Shown in pieces: positions 1 through 8,054 of a DNA stretch of 64,000 nucleotides. The notes beneath the pieces are model-generated. The model was given only the letters and a program-made list of their open reading frames with translations, was not told where the DNA came from and ran no database searches. This stretch comes from Arthrobacter sp. NicSoilC5. Its GTDB lineage: Bacteria > Actinomycetota > Actinomycetes > Actinomycetales > Micrococcaceae. How positions within the stretch are numbered: the stretch's first letter is position 1; each line of letters opens with the position of its first letter. Location: assembly GCF_019977395.1 (NCBI RefSeq), contig NZ_AP024660.1, forward strand, positions 3,286,001 through 3,350,000, written 5' to 3'. Position numbers and translations under genes: made by a program.

Positions 1-312
1 CCCGTAGCTGTGGGGCACAAGTACCACGCCGAGTCCGAGTTCCGCGGGAAACGCCAGACCCTGGTCTATGAGGTCATCGAACTGACGGACAACCACATCA
101 AGCTGCGCGGCGAGAACAAGACCGTCACCTCGTTCGATTCCATCGATGTCATCCCCAACGGGACAGGCTCGGTGGTGAAGTACACGGCCGAGTTCAGCAT
201 CCACGGGCCGGCCAAGATCATCCAGCCGCTCCTGAAGCCTGCCTTCAATTCCCTGCGCGATCCCGCGCTGAACGGGATCCGGGACACGCTTAACGCGCTG
301 GCAGCGGCCTGA
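1..312 (+). CDS. SRPBCC family protein, 3' part (start outside window)
   Basis: The frame is open from base 1, so the gene starts upstream; a GTG at base 10 is probably internal. About 100 residues are visible and end NALAAA. The alternating strands (TLVYEVIELTDN, then a GTGSVVKYTAEF strand) and the C-terminal amphipathic helix (RDTLNAL) resemble the last half of an SRPBCC/polyketide-cyclase-like helix-grip fold, which binds small hydrophobic ligands. The ligand cannot be told. The last 23 bases overlap the 3' end of the convergent carboxylesterase gene. The family call comes from the strand-helix pattern alone. Confidence 0.6.
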   Translation, partial: PVAVGHKYHAESEFRGKRQTLVYEVIELTDNHIKLRGENKTVTSFDSIDVIPNGTGSVVKYTAEFSIHGPAKIIQPLLKPAFNSLRDPALNGIRDTLNALAAA

Positions 313-1861
313 CGGCTTCGAAGAACTCCCGGAGCTCCCGGCGCGGATCGTCCTCCAGCCGGATTTCGTCGCCCAGCACCAGGGTGCTGCGCGCCTCCCC
401 ATACTCGGGCCACTCCAGCCCCGCAGTTGCCGGGTTTCCGGTGCCGGCGAAGGCCGCCCAGGCCCCGCTCATGGCGTCGCCGAGGGCTTCCGGTGCCTTG
501 CCCCTGGTGAGGAACGCAGCCTCCGTTGCGTCCAGGTGCCGGAAGACGAAGGGGATGTCCAGTGCGTGGCAGGCACCAAGTTTTCCGCCCATCGCCGGGC
601 TGCGCCACGTGAACAGGTAGGCAAAGGTCTTCCCGGCGCCGCCTTGTGCTGTTGAACCGTCCTCTGCAGCCAGTTGGCGCGCTGCCAGGAGCCGGTTGCT
701 GGGTTGGCGGTAGACGGTATCGGCGATGGCGGCCTCCAGCAGTTCCTTGCCGCCAGGCTCGCGGAACAGCACCCGGGCGAGCGCCTGCGGGTAGCCCGAG
801 GCCTGCGCCGACGGCACCCCCGCACCCGCCAGGACGGCGGCGGCGCGGCCAGGGTAGTCCGGATCGCCGGCGGCAGGAGGCCGCATCTCGACCGCGAAGG
901 AGCCCTCGTTGAGGTTGGTCCCGATCAGCAGGTCCACACCGCTGTTGAGCCCGGCCCGGACGCTGTCCAGCGGCGGCACGGGCAGGGACGGCGTCCCCAC
1001 CGTGGGCTGGAAGGGCAGCGGCACGGCGAAGGTTTCGGCTGCGAGCCGCCGTTCCAGGGCGGCCTGGGCCTCCAGCAGCCGCTCCACAGGGAGGGTGAGC
1101 AGCTCCTTCGCGGTCGATTCGTCCAGGCCACACAGCCCCAGGAACCCGGCGCTGATGCGGGCCGAGTCCTCCGGCCGGCGGTACCGTTCCGCCGTGCCGC
1201 TCTGCATGATGGCCCGGCGGAGGAGCCCGTCCGACGCCGGCATGCCCAGCAGGGTGCCGATCGCTGCCGCGCCTGCGGACTCACCGAACACGGTGACGTT
1301 GTCCGGGTCGCCGCCGAACGCGCCGATGTTCCGGCGCACCCAGCGGAGGGCCTCCAGCTGGTCCAGCAGGGCGAGGTTTCCGGAGTCTTCATACCCGGCA
1401 CCCAAAAGATCAGCCAGGTGCAGGAAGCCCAGCGCGCCCAGGCGGTAGTTGATGGACACCAGCACCACGCCCGCCGCGGCGGCGAGCCGGGCGCCGTCGT
1501 ACATGCCGTCACTGTTGGCGCCCAGAAGGTACGCGCCGCCATGGACCCAAACCATGACCGGCCTGGCGGGACCGTCCGTCCCCGGTGTCCAGATGTTCAG
1601 GTTGAGGCAGCCTTCCTCGCTCCAGGTGCGCGGCCTGGCGCCCGGGGGCGCGGGGGATTCGGGGTTCTGCGGCGCAGCGGGTCCCGGTGCCGTGCAGTCC
1701 AGCGCTTCGGTCCACGGCGGCACCGGGACCGGGGGCCGGAAGCGGTGGGCGCCCGACGGCGGCGCGGCGTAGGGGATGCCAAGGAACCGGTGGACGGTGG
1801 TCCCGTCAGCTTCCAGGGAGCTGCCATGGACGGGTCCGCTGGGCGTGGAGAGGCGCGTCAT
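290..1861 (-). CDS. type-B carboxylesterase
   Basis: A 523-residue protein, about the usual length for carboxylesterase type B (alpha/beta hydrolase). The start chosen is the ATG giving MTRLSTPSG; the frame stays open 195 bases further upstream, but that part has no family resemblance. Visible features are the N-terminal FLGIPYAAPP motif, the oxyanion-hole HGGAYLLG with His107, and the nucleophile elbow GESAGA with Ser195. A conserved C-terminal HALDIPFVF segment supplies the probable catalytic His. It has no signal peptide, so a cytoplasmic esterase of unknown substrate is likely. It is divergent from the GAF-ANTAR gene with about 100 bp between them, and its 3' end overlaps the upstream SRPBCC gene tail to tail. 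Confidence 0.9.
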   Translation of the reverse strand: MTRLSTPSGPVHGSSLEADGTTVHRFLGIPYAAPPSGAHRFRPPVPVPPWTEALDCTAPGPAAPQNPESPAPPGARPRTWSEEGCLNLNIWTPGTDGPARPVMVWVHGGAYLLGANSDGMYDGARLAAAAGVVLVSINYRLGALGFLHLADLLGAGYEDSGNLALLDQLEALRWVRRNIGAFGGDPDNVTVFGESAGAAAIGTLLGMPASDGLLRRAIMQSGTAERYRRPEDSARISAGFLGLCGLDESTAKELLTLPVERLLEAQAALERRLAAETFAVPLPFQPTVGTPSLPVPPLDSVRAGLNSGVDLLIGTNLNEGSFAVEMRPPAAGDPDYPGRAAAVLAGAGVPSAQASGYPQALARVLFREPGGKELLEAAIADTVYRQPSNRLLAARQLAAEDGSTAQGGAGKTFAYLFTWRSPAMGGKLGACHALDIPFVFRHLDATEAAFLTRGKAPEALGDAMSGAWAAFAGTGNPATAGLEWPEYGEARSTLVLGDEIRLEDDPRRELREFFEAVRPLPAR

Positions 1862-1962
1862 GGTTGACAGGTTACGGGGTCCGCACAGGTAGGCTGTCAT
1901 CACCGTTCGGCAGTGGGCGGCCACGATGCTGTGGCGTTTAACCATTGTCCGGAGGTAGACCC

Positions 1963-2715
1963 GTGCTGAACGCCGGCGTCCCTGAATACAGGGACTTCGC
2001 AGACGTTGCCCTGCATCTCCAGGAGTCGTTCCTGCAGAACCAGGAGGTGGAGGCATTCCTCCGTGACCTGGCGGAGTATGCTGCCGCGCGGCTCGGCTCT
2101 CCGGATCATGAGTGTTCGTGTGAAATTACGGTGCTGCGTCCCAAGAAGCCCGCGGCGACCGCCAGCAGCCAGCCGGGTGGAGCGCTCATAACCCCGCTGG
2201 AGTCCAAGTATGGCGACGGTCCGGGACTGACTGCCATGGGCAGCGGAGGCACGGTCCTGGTGGGAGACCTGCGGCGGGAGCAACGGTGGCCGGAGTACGT
2301 CAAGGCGCTCCGGTGGCAGGGCATCCTTTCGGTCCTGAGCATCCCGGCCGCGCTGGAAGGGGACACCCGGGGTGTCCTGACGTTCTACTGCTCACAGCCC
2401 GTTGCCTCCGGCAGCGACGGCGTCCGCGCCGCCGAGGCGTTCGTGCGGCAGGCGTCCAAGGGCCTGAAGCTTGCCCTGCGGATGCTGAAGCTGGAGGAGA
2501 CGCGGGAGGGCATGAGCGCCGCCATGCAGACCCGCACGGTGATCGACCTGGCCACCGGGGCCATCATGGCGCAGAACCGCTGCAGCCAGGCCGCCGCCTT
2601 CAAGTTGCTGCGGGACGCGTCCAACAGCAGGAACATGAAGCTTCGCGACGTCGCCGCCGCCGTGGTCGCATCCGTGGCGGGCGCCGCGGACACCTTCAGC
2701 TACTTCGACGAGTAG
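1963..2715 (+). CDS. GAF and ANTAR domain regulator
   Basis: A 250-residue protein starting at a GTG seven bases after a strong GGAGG (1951-1955); a TTG at 1945 lies upstream of that site and is less likely. Residues about 20-165 form a GAF sensor domain. Residues about 180-240 match ANTAR, with the pattern TVIDLATGAIMAQNRCS then AFKLLRDASNSRNMKLRDVA. ANTAR proteins bind paired hairpins in nascent RNA and act as antiterminators. No target hairpin pair was identified here. The ligand of the GAF domain is unknown. The final 16 bases overlap the convergent small gene 2700-3005. Confidence 0.88.
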   Translation: MLNAGVPEYRDFADVALHLQESFLQNQEVEAFLRDLAEYAAARLGSPDHECSCEITVLRPKKPAATASSQPGGALITPLESKYGDGPGLTAMGSGGTVLVGDLRREQRWPEYVKALRWQGILSVLSIPAALEGDTRGVLTFYCSQPVASGSDGVRAAEAFVRQASKGLKLALRMLKLEETREGMSAAMQTRTVIDLATGAIMAQNRCSQAAAFKLLRDASNSRNMKLRDVAAAVVASVAGAADTFSYFDE

Positions 2716-3005
2716 GGGTCTTTCCGCTCCGGGTCATGCCACTCCGGCCGGAAGAGGAACAAATCGGAGTTGCTGAGGGGAGCCCGCAGCAGCAGGCCTT
2801 CGGCGGCGCAGTGTTCATTGACGGCCTGGGCCAGCGCGTCCCGCTCCTTGGGCGGGAGGGTCCCCTGGCCATCGCAGTAGTCACGGATGAGCTGTTCGGA
2901 GGCATCGCCACCCAGCCCAACGAACTCCAGCCACAACTGGGCCAGGTCCAGCCGGTGTTCCTTGATGACAGCCCCGGTCAGGGCCTGCTGGTCCACGGCA
3001 TCCAT
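2700..3005 (-). CDS. hypothetical protein, 101 aa
   Basis: I do not recognise this family. The 101-residue soluble protein starts MDAVDQQAL and ends with a proline- and charge-rich tail (FRPEWHDPERKDPY). It is acidic and probably mostly helical in its first 75 residues, with no membrane segment, signal peptide or Cys cluster. It is convergent with the ANTAR gene (16-bp overlap) and divergent from the ATPase gene. Normal local base composition and a clean start favour a real gene over a shadow. Confidence 0.6.
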   Translation of the reverse strand: MDAVDQQALTGAVIKEHRLDLAQLWLEFVGLGGDASEQLIRDYCDGQGTLPPKERDALAQAVNEHCAAEGLLLRAPLSNSDLFLFRPEWHDPERKDPYSSK

Positions 3006-3111
3006 CGTCCCGTCCTCGTGATTGGCTACACTTCTACACTTTGTCTTCGGAACGGCTGGCCGGGTGGATGGGAAAGATTTTTAAAATTCTTTTGCCTGCA
3101 AGAATGGGGCC

Positions 3112-3834
3112 ATGCCTCTGCGCACTTACCCCGTCCGGCGGCTGGCAGAGGATCCGGGGAACGTTCTGGACCGGGCACTCTGGCCGGCGGTGCTGCCGCC
3201 GGTGTCCCAGGTCCTTGACCAAGGACTCGACCTGGGGCCCGCCACCATCCTGGTCGGCGAGAACGGGTCGGGGAAATCAACCCTGGTTGAAGCCCTCGCG
3301 CTCGCCTACGGGCTGTCTCCAGAGGGCGGCTCCACAGGCGCACGGCATGCCACCCGCCGCACCGAATCAGTCCTGGGCGACCACCTGCAGCTCATCCGGA
3401 ACGCCGGTGCCACCCGGCGGGGGTACTTCCTGAGGGCTGAGACGATGCACGGGTTCTACACGTACCTGGAGCAGAACCCCAGCACAGCCCTCCCGGACAT
3501 TCCGTTCCACGACATGTCTCACGGAGAGTCCTTCCTGCAGCTGGCAGCCGACCGCTTCAACGGTCCTGGGCTGTGGGTCCTTGACGAACCGGAATCCGCC
3601 CTGTCCTTCTCGGGCTGCCTGAGCCTGCTGTCCGTCCTGAAGGAACTGCTGGCCGGCGGAGGATCCCAAGTGGTGATGTCCACGCATTCCCCGTTGCTGG
3701 CGGCCCTTCCCGGAGCCTCGATCCTCGAAGTGGGGCCCTGGGGATTACGGCCCCGCGCCTGGGAGGAACTGGAACTCGTCGCGAACTGGCGGCGGTTCAT
3801 GGACTCGCCGGAACGCTACCTCCGCCACATCTAG
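3112..3834 (+). CDS. ABC-type AAA ATPase (RecF/SMC-like)
   Basis: A 240-residue stand-alone ATPase. Walker A is GENGSGKST (residues 49-57), the ABC signature is SHGES, Walker B is LWVLDEPESAL (from residue 154) and the switch histidine lies in STHSPL (His192). There is no coiled-coil insertion and no transmembrane segment, so this is the compact 'predicted ATPase' type related to AAA_21/AAA_23 rather than a transporter subunit. Its role is unknown; relatives act in nucleic-acid or stress processes. It is alone in its operon, with about 100 bp to the divergent gene upstream. Confidence 0.85.
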   Translation: MPLRTYPVRRLAEDPGNVLDRALWPAVLPPVSQVLDQGLDLGPATILVGENGSGKSTLVEALALAYGLSPEGGSTGARHATRRTESVLGDHLQLIRNAGATRRGYFLRAETMHGFYTYLEQNPSTALPDIPFHDMSHGESFLQLAADRFNGPGLWVLDEPESALSFSGCLSLLSVLKELLAGGGSQVVMSTHSPLLAALPGASILEVGPWGLRPRAWEELELVANWRRFMDSPERYLRHI

Positions 3835-3933
3835 ACCGCTAGCCCCGGGGGACCTTCGCCCCTAGGCAGCGGACCCGCCCCGGCAGTCAACTTGAGTGTC
3901 TGGAGCAGGCAAGCACAACAGGAGGCAAGGACC

Positions 3934-4218
3934 ATGGGCGCATGTGACGTCTGCGGCAGCAGCGAGGGCCGCATGTTCACCGTCAGTATGGGGAACCAGA
4001 CCGGAACATTCGACAGCTTCGAATGCGCCATCCACATGATGGCGCCGGCCTGCGAGCACTGCGGCTGCCGGATCCTGGGCCATGCCGTTGAAAGCGAGGC
4101 CGGCATCTACTGCTGCCTGCACTGCGCAAAGGAAGCGGGGAATCCGCACCAGGCCGCCAAAGCGGAGCACTCGACGGTGGCCGTGCCGGCACAGGGGACC
4201 GCAGCGGGCCAGGCCTAG
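3934..4218 (+). CDS. small Cys-rich, probable zinc-binding protein, 94 aa
   Basis: The start is the ATG at 3934, eight bases after GGAGG (3921-3925); the frame is open further upstream but without a better site. The first 65 residues carry several Cys pairs: CDVC near the start, CEHCGC in the middle and CCLHC at about residue 63. This layout resembles a treble-clef or zinc-ribbon fold. The tail is Ala/Gln-rich and probably disordered. It sits 38 bp upstream of the universal stress protein gene and may be co-transcribed with it. The metal is inferred only from the cysteines. Confidence 0.7.
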   Translation: MGACDVCGSSEGRMFTVSMGNQTGTFDSFECAIHMMAPACEHCGCRILGHAVESEAGIYCCLHCAKEAGNPHQAAKAEHSTVAVPAQGTAAGQA

Positions 4219-4256
4219 CCCCGCCGGAAGAACTTCACAACAGGAAGAGGGGAACT

Positions 4257-4694
4257 GTGGCCGGCAGCGGAAGTTTCAGGATCCTGGTGGGCGCGGACGG
4301 GTCAGACCAGTCCAAGGCGGCAATGGACTGGGCCATCGAGGAGTCCAGGCTACGCGGCGGCGAGGTGCAGGCCCTGACTGCCTGGAACTTCCCCTACGTC
4401 AGCGATGCCCTCGGCACAGCCTGGGACTACGACATCTTCCAGAAGGACGCCCAGGCCATCCTCGAGGCAGAACTCGAACGCGTCAAGGACCGGGGCGTGC
4501 CCATCACGGGGCGCATCGTGGAAGGGAATCCGGCGTCGGCACTTATCGACGCCTCCCGGGACGCAGACCTGGTCGCGGTCGGTTCGCGCGGCCACGGCGG
4601 ATTCACCGGGATGCTGCTCGGCTCCGTGTCCCACCAGACCATCCACCACGCGCACTGCCCGGTCCTGGTGATCCGCGAACCCGGTTCCGCCTAG
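4257..4694 (+). CDS. universal stress protein (UspA family)
   Basis: A single-domain Usp of 145 residues from a GTG start. The N-terminal strand ILVGADGSDQSKAAMDWA and the C-terminal ATP-binding signature GSRGHGGFTGMLLGSVS (G-x2-G-x9-G-S type) are intact, so it should bind ATP. The end CPVLVIRE is typical of the family. Usp proteins respond to starvation, hypoxia or oxidative stress. It follows the Cys-rich small gene at 38 bp. Its stop overlaps the stop of the convergent methyltransferase gene by four bases. Confidence 0.93.
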   Translation: MAGSGSFRILVGADGSDQSKAAMDWAIEESRLRGGEVQALTAWNFPYVSDALGTAWDYDIFQKDAQAILEAELERVKDRGVPITGRIVEGNPASALIDASRDADLVAVGSRGHGGFTGMLLGSVSHQTIHHAHCPVLVIREPGSA

Positions 4695-5626
4695 GGCGTG
4701 CGGGGGGCTCCAGGGAACGTGGGGACCCAGCAGCGCACCGCCTCGCGGTAGTGCTGGAACCCGGCGCCGAACCGCTCCGCGAGGTCTGCTTCTTCCAAAG
4801 GCCGGACGGCATAGTTCCACACCAGCGAGCCCAGGACTGCGTAGGCCACCACGAGCCACGACTGCAGCAGCAGGCCCACCGCGGCTCCCTGCACTATGCC
4901 TGCCACCGCCATCGGGTTCCGGATCCACCGGTAGGGCCCGGCAATCACCAGGCGGTTGGGCATGGCCGACGGCAATGGCGTTCCATCCCCCACGGTGGAC
5001 ATCACCACGGCCGACCAAATCCCCAGGGCGCTCGCCAGGACCAGGAAGGCGGCACCGGCCGGAACTGCCAACGGGGGAAAGGCCAGGGACAGGCCCCAGC
5101 GCTGTTCAAGGAAACCCAGGATGGACGGAACAAGGCCCAGGAAGAAACCCCAGAACACCACGATCTGCGCGAGCGTTCCGGCCATGTGGAGTCCCGGTCG
5201 TGGCCGGCTGCGGGCCTGCCGGAAAGCGAAGGGGCCGCGCACAATCCACTCGGTAGGTATCCGCCCCAGCAGGACAAGGCAGAGCGCAGCGGCTGAACCT
5301 GAGGTGGCAGCTCCCATGGCCAGCACACCCAGGCCCGCCTGGGCCGTGGCGGTGGCATAGACGGCCAGGGCGGCGGTGACGAGGACGGTCCACGAGGTAC
5401 TGACGCCGGCGGCTGTCCGTACTCCGGCGGCCGCGGCAGCGGAGGCAACAACAAACAGGGGAACGTCGAGGGTGGCGGTGAGGACGGGGTCGAGTCCGCC
5501 GAGGGTGGCCCGGCGGATCCCGGGCGAGAGGAAAACAGCGACCCACCAGAGGCCACCAGCCACTGCCTGCAGGGCAAAGTACGCCCGGCCCCACCGAGCC
5601 AAATCCCCTTGGGCCAAGCGTGGCAC
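4691..5626 (-). CDS. isoprenylcysteine carboxyl methyltransferase-like membrane protein
   Basis: A protein of about 311 residues, mostly hydrophobic helices. The C-terminal third shows the phospholipid/isoprenylcysteine methyltransferase pattern: GPYRWIRNPM, then E-x-DL, FG and YR ending in WVP. These enzymes use SAM at the membrane. The N-terminal two thirds (extra hydrophobic segments) are longer than in minimal family members. I chose the GTG at 5626 because a G-rich stretch precedes it and the membrane part begins soon after; an ATG at 5749 in the same frame would give 352 residues. The substrate is unknown. Confidence 0.7.
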   Translation of the reverse strand: MPRLAQGDLARWGRAYFALQAVAGGLWWVAVFLSPGIRRATLGGLDPVLTATLDVPLFVVASAAAAAGVRTAAGVSTSWTVLVTAALAVYATATAQAGLGVLAMGAATSGSAAALCLVLLGRIPTEWIVRGPFAFRQARSRPRPGLHMAGTLAQIVVFWGFFLGLVPSILGFLEQRWGLSLAFPPLAVPAGAAFLVLASALGIWSAVVMSTVGDGTPLPSAMPNRLVIAGPYRWIRNPMAVAGIVQGAAVGLLLQSWLVVAYAVLGSLVWNYAVRPLEEADLAERFGAGFQHYREAVRCWVPTFPGAPRTP

Positions 5627-5787
5627 GGATCCCCCCGAATCGTTCCAGTGAATGAAAGCCGCCGCCTCACCGACGTGTCGGGCAGCAAGACTTGTTCCTG
5701 AGACTACCTGTTGAGCCGGGACTGCCTGTCGGTCCGGGCGCGGAATCACTCCCGGCCGGCTGCCCCCGGACCTGTGAAAGGACCAGC

Positions 5788-6517
5788 ATGGACATGATTC
5801 GGGTCGAGCCCCGGTGCCGCGTGATAATCGACAACGACTGGGCAGGGGACCCGGACGGGCTGGTGGCCCTGGCCCACCATGCGTTGTCGCCCGCCAACAG
5901 GATCGTCGGCGTCACCAGTTCACTGACCAATCCGATGTTTGGACCGCCCGGCGGCATGGCGCAAAGGGGCGCAGACCTCGCGGCCGGTTTGCTGCGGGTC
6001 CTGAAGCGGCCGGAAGTGTCAGGCGTGCAGGCCGGCTCCGATGCCCCCTTCACCCGGCAAGCCCGGGACAATGCGGCTGCCCGTGCCATTGTGGACCCTC
6101 ACCCTGGCGTGGGTGGGCGGGGCCGCGGCGAATGAGGAGGAATACAACTACTTCACGGATCCCGCCGCCGCGGATTTTGTGCTGGAAAACCAACAGTTGG
6201 CCGTTTGGCAGTTCCCGGCAGAGACGTACCGGCAGGTGGTTGCCCCGGTGGCAGAACTCGATCATGCCTTCAGGAACTCAGGGCCGGCCGGCGCATGGCT
6301 GTGGGAGCTCTACAACAGCCTGGAGGTGCCGGATTTCGTGACGTTCGGGCCGTTGTGGTGCCTGGGCGACAGCGCACCCCTGGTGGTCACCGGGCTCGAC
6401 GACGTCACGTCCACCTTCACGGAAACGGGCACCCGGCCCTCCCGCCGGACCTACACCTCGGTGGATACGCGGCTGATCATGGCGGACTTCCTCGCGAAGC
6501 TGCGCCTGCATCAGTAG
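5788..6517 (+). pseudogene. nucleoside hydrolase, broken by out-of-frame internal deletion
   Basis: The ATG at 5788 follows AAAGGA. The first frame encodes the metal/nucleoside-binding motif IIDNDWAGDPDGLVAL of inosine-uridine nucleoside hydrolases and runs to a stop at 6133-6135. At about 6096-6098 homology switches to another frame: after RAIVD the expected central strand and helix are missing, and LTLAWVGG, EEEYNYFTDPAAADFV and the C-terminal YTSVDTRLIM segment follow in the second frame to 6517. The simplest reading is an ancestral gene that lost a central segment not divisible by three. Neither half should be active. A convergent-gene terminator follows at once. Confidence 0.75.
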
Positions 6518-6524
6518 CAGGCTA

Positions 6525-6567
6525 AAACAATGGCCCGGACCGCCAGAGGCGGTCCGGGCCATTGTTT
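6525..6567. terminator. bidirectional rho-independent terminator
   Basis: Perfect 20-bp inverted repeat (6525-6544 and 6548-6567) with a 3-base AGA loop. The arms begin AAACAATGG and end CCATTGTTT, so each strand has an A-rich lead and a T-run exit. It lies between the end of the broken nucleoside hydrolase and the end of the convergent GH1 gene and can serve both. Confidence 0.9.
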
Positions 6568-6571
6568 GCCA

Positions 6572-7831
6572 CTATGCGGGCTGCGTGACCGTGGATGCAG
6601 TGTGCTGCCGGGCGAAGGTGCCCAGCCAGCGTGCACTGTCCTTCGGGGTCCGTTCCTGGGTGGAGCGGTCGACGGCGATCAGGCCGAACATGGGCCGGTA
6701 GCCGAAAATCCACTCGAAGTTATCGAACGCGGTCCAGGCGATGTAGCCCCGCACGTCGATGCCGTCGGCAAGGCAGGAGGCAACGCCGTCGACCGCCGCC
6801 TCCAGGAAGGCCACGCGCTGCGTGTCATCCTCCGTGGCCAGCCCGTTCTCGGTGACCATCACCGGGGTTCCGGCAACGCGCCAGGCCTCCCGGATGGTTG
6901 CTTCCAGGCCCTGGGGGTAGATCTCCTCGCCCATCTGGTTCAACGCCGCTCCCTCCGGAGCGGGAGCGTGGCCGTCCGGGCCGTACACGGTGCGGCCGTA
7001 GGTCTGGATGCCCACGAAGTCGTCGCCGCGGGATGCTTCCAGGAACCGCTCGTTGACGTCCCGGCGAACGCGGTCCGCGGTTTCCTCGCCGCCGGGGATG
7101 GACTGGATGTCCGAGTTGGCCAGGGTCCAGCCCACCTGCAGCTCCGGTCGGTGCGCCTTGATCGCTGCGGTGGCCGCCTTGTGCGCCGCAAGTTTGACGT
7201 TGAAGCCGGCTTCCGTGGAGCAGAACTGGAACGGGGCCACCGTGCCGGCGTCCACGCCAAGCCGTTCCGCCGCGGCTGCCCACATGGGAACCTTCCCGCG
7301 GTTCTCCGGTGCTTCCCCGCCGATGCCGAACGATTCCAGCAGCCACGGAAGATTGGGTTCGTTCAGGGTGCAGGCGACGCCGATCAGGTCGCCCAGGTGC
7401 GCCATCACACGGTCGCAGTAGCGCGCGAAGAGCTCCGGCGTACGCCCGCCCTCCCAGCCGCCGGACCGCAGCAGCCAGAGCGGCGACGCGAAGTGGTGGA
7501 ACGTGACCACCGGGGTGAGCCCGTGCTCGTGGCAGGCCTCCAGCACCCGCTTGTAGTGCTCCAGCTCGGCCACCGAGAAGTGCCCCTCTTCCGGTTCGAT
7601 CCGGGCCCACTCCAGGGAAAAGCGGTAGCTGGTCAAGCCCAGGCCGGCGATCAGCGCGATGTCCTCCCGGTACCGGTTGTAGTGGTCCACGGCGTCCCCC
7701 GAGGGCTCGGCGAAGATGGTGCCCGGAAGGTGTTCCAGGAACCAGACATCGCTGTTGACGTTGTTGCCTTCAACCTGGTGGCCGGCGGTAGCCACGCCCC
7801 AAAGGAAGTCGTGCGGAAACGGGTTGGTCAT
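6572..7831 (-). CDS. GH1 beta-glucosidase
   Basis: A 419-residue enzyme with a GH1 TIM barrel. The N-terminal FPHDFLWGVATAGHQVEG is the family's first strand. The acid/base is Glu158 in TLNEPN and the nucleophile is Glu328 in VTENGL. A typical C-terminal aglycone-site stretch follows (AWTAFDNFEW). It has no signal peptide, so it acts inside the cell on imported beta-glucosides. It is divergent from the ABC importer operon; the 223-bp gap holds a putative IclR-type site at 7926-7940. Pairing with two rhamnosidases fits stepwise removal of rhamnose then glucose from plant glycosides. Confidence 0.92.
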   Translation of the reverse strand: MTNPFPHDFLWGVATAGHQVEGNNVNSDVWFLEHLPGTIFAEPSGDAVDHYNRYREDIALIAGLGLTSYRFSLEWARIEPEEGHFSVAELEHYKRVLEACHEHGLTPVVTFHHFASPLWLLRSGGWEGGRTPELFARYCDRVMAHLGDLIGVACTLNEPNLPWLLESFGIGGEAPENRGKVPMWAAAAERLGVDAGTVAPFQFCSTEAGFNVKLAAHKAATAAIKAHRPELQVGWTLANSDIQSIPGGEETADRVRRDVNERFLEASRGDDFVGIQTYGRTVYGPDGHAPAPEGAALNQMGEEIYPQGLEATIREAWRVAGTPVMVTENGLATEDDTQRVAFLEAAVDGVASCLADGIDVRGYIAWTAFDNFEWIFGYRPMFGLIAVDRSTQERTPKDSARWLGTFARQHTASTVTQPA

Positions 7832-7914
7832 AGGGGATTCCTCTCATCATGGACGCGCGGAGGCGTCCCAGGCCTCACTGCCTGCATCCATCCTGTCCAG
7901 CGGCGTGACCGCCG

Positions 7915-7940
7915 CCACAATACTTTTTCAATCAATGACA
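7915..7940 (+). promoter_or_regulatory. putative operator, site 1 of a shared motif
   Basis: Begins CCACAATACT and contains TTTCAATCAATGACA (7926-7940). The 24 bases 7915-7938 match 21774-21797, upstream of the second rhamnosidase, at 20 positions. The core resembles the palindrome at 16627-16641. It lies between the divergent GH1 gene and the ABC importer operon, so it could control both. The IclR protein encoded at 20882-21712 is the obvious candidate regulator; this is inference. Confidence 0.55.
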
Positions 7941-8054
7941 TTCTCATATTTGGTCCCGCAGGCCCCAACGGATTCTTGAAGGGAGCCGGACAGCTCCGGC
8001 CCCTCGAATTTCCTCCGTTTGTCACCGTCATAGAAGAATGCGAAGGCGCACCAG

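Noticed and set aside
5643..5657. TTCCAGTGAATGAAA, a weak match to the IclR-type motif
   Set aside because: Only 11 of 15 matches and not upstream of a glycoside gene; probably chance.
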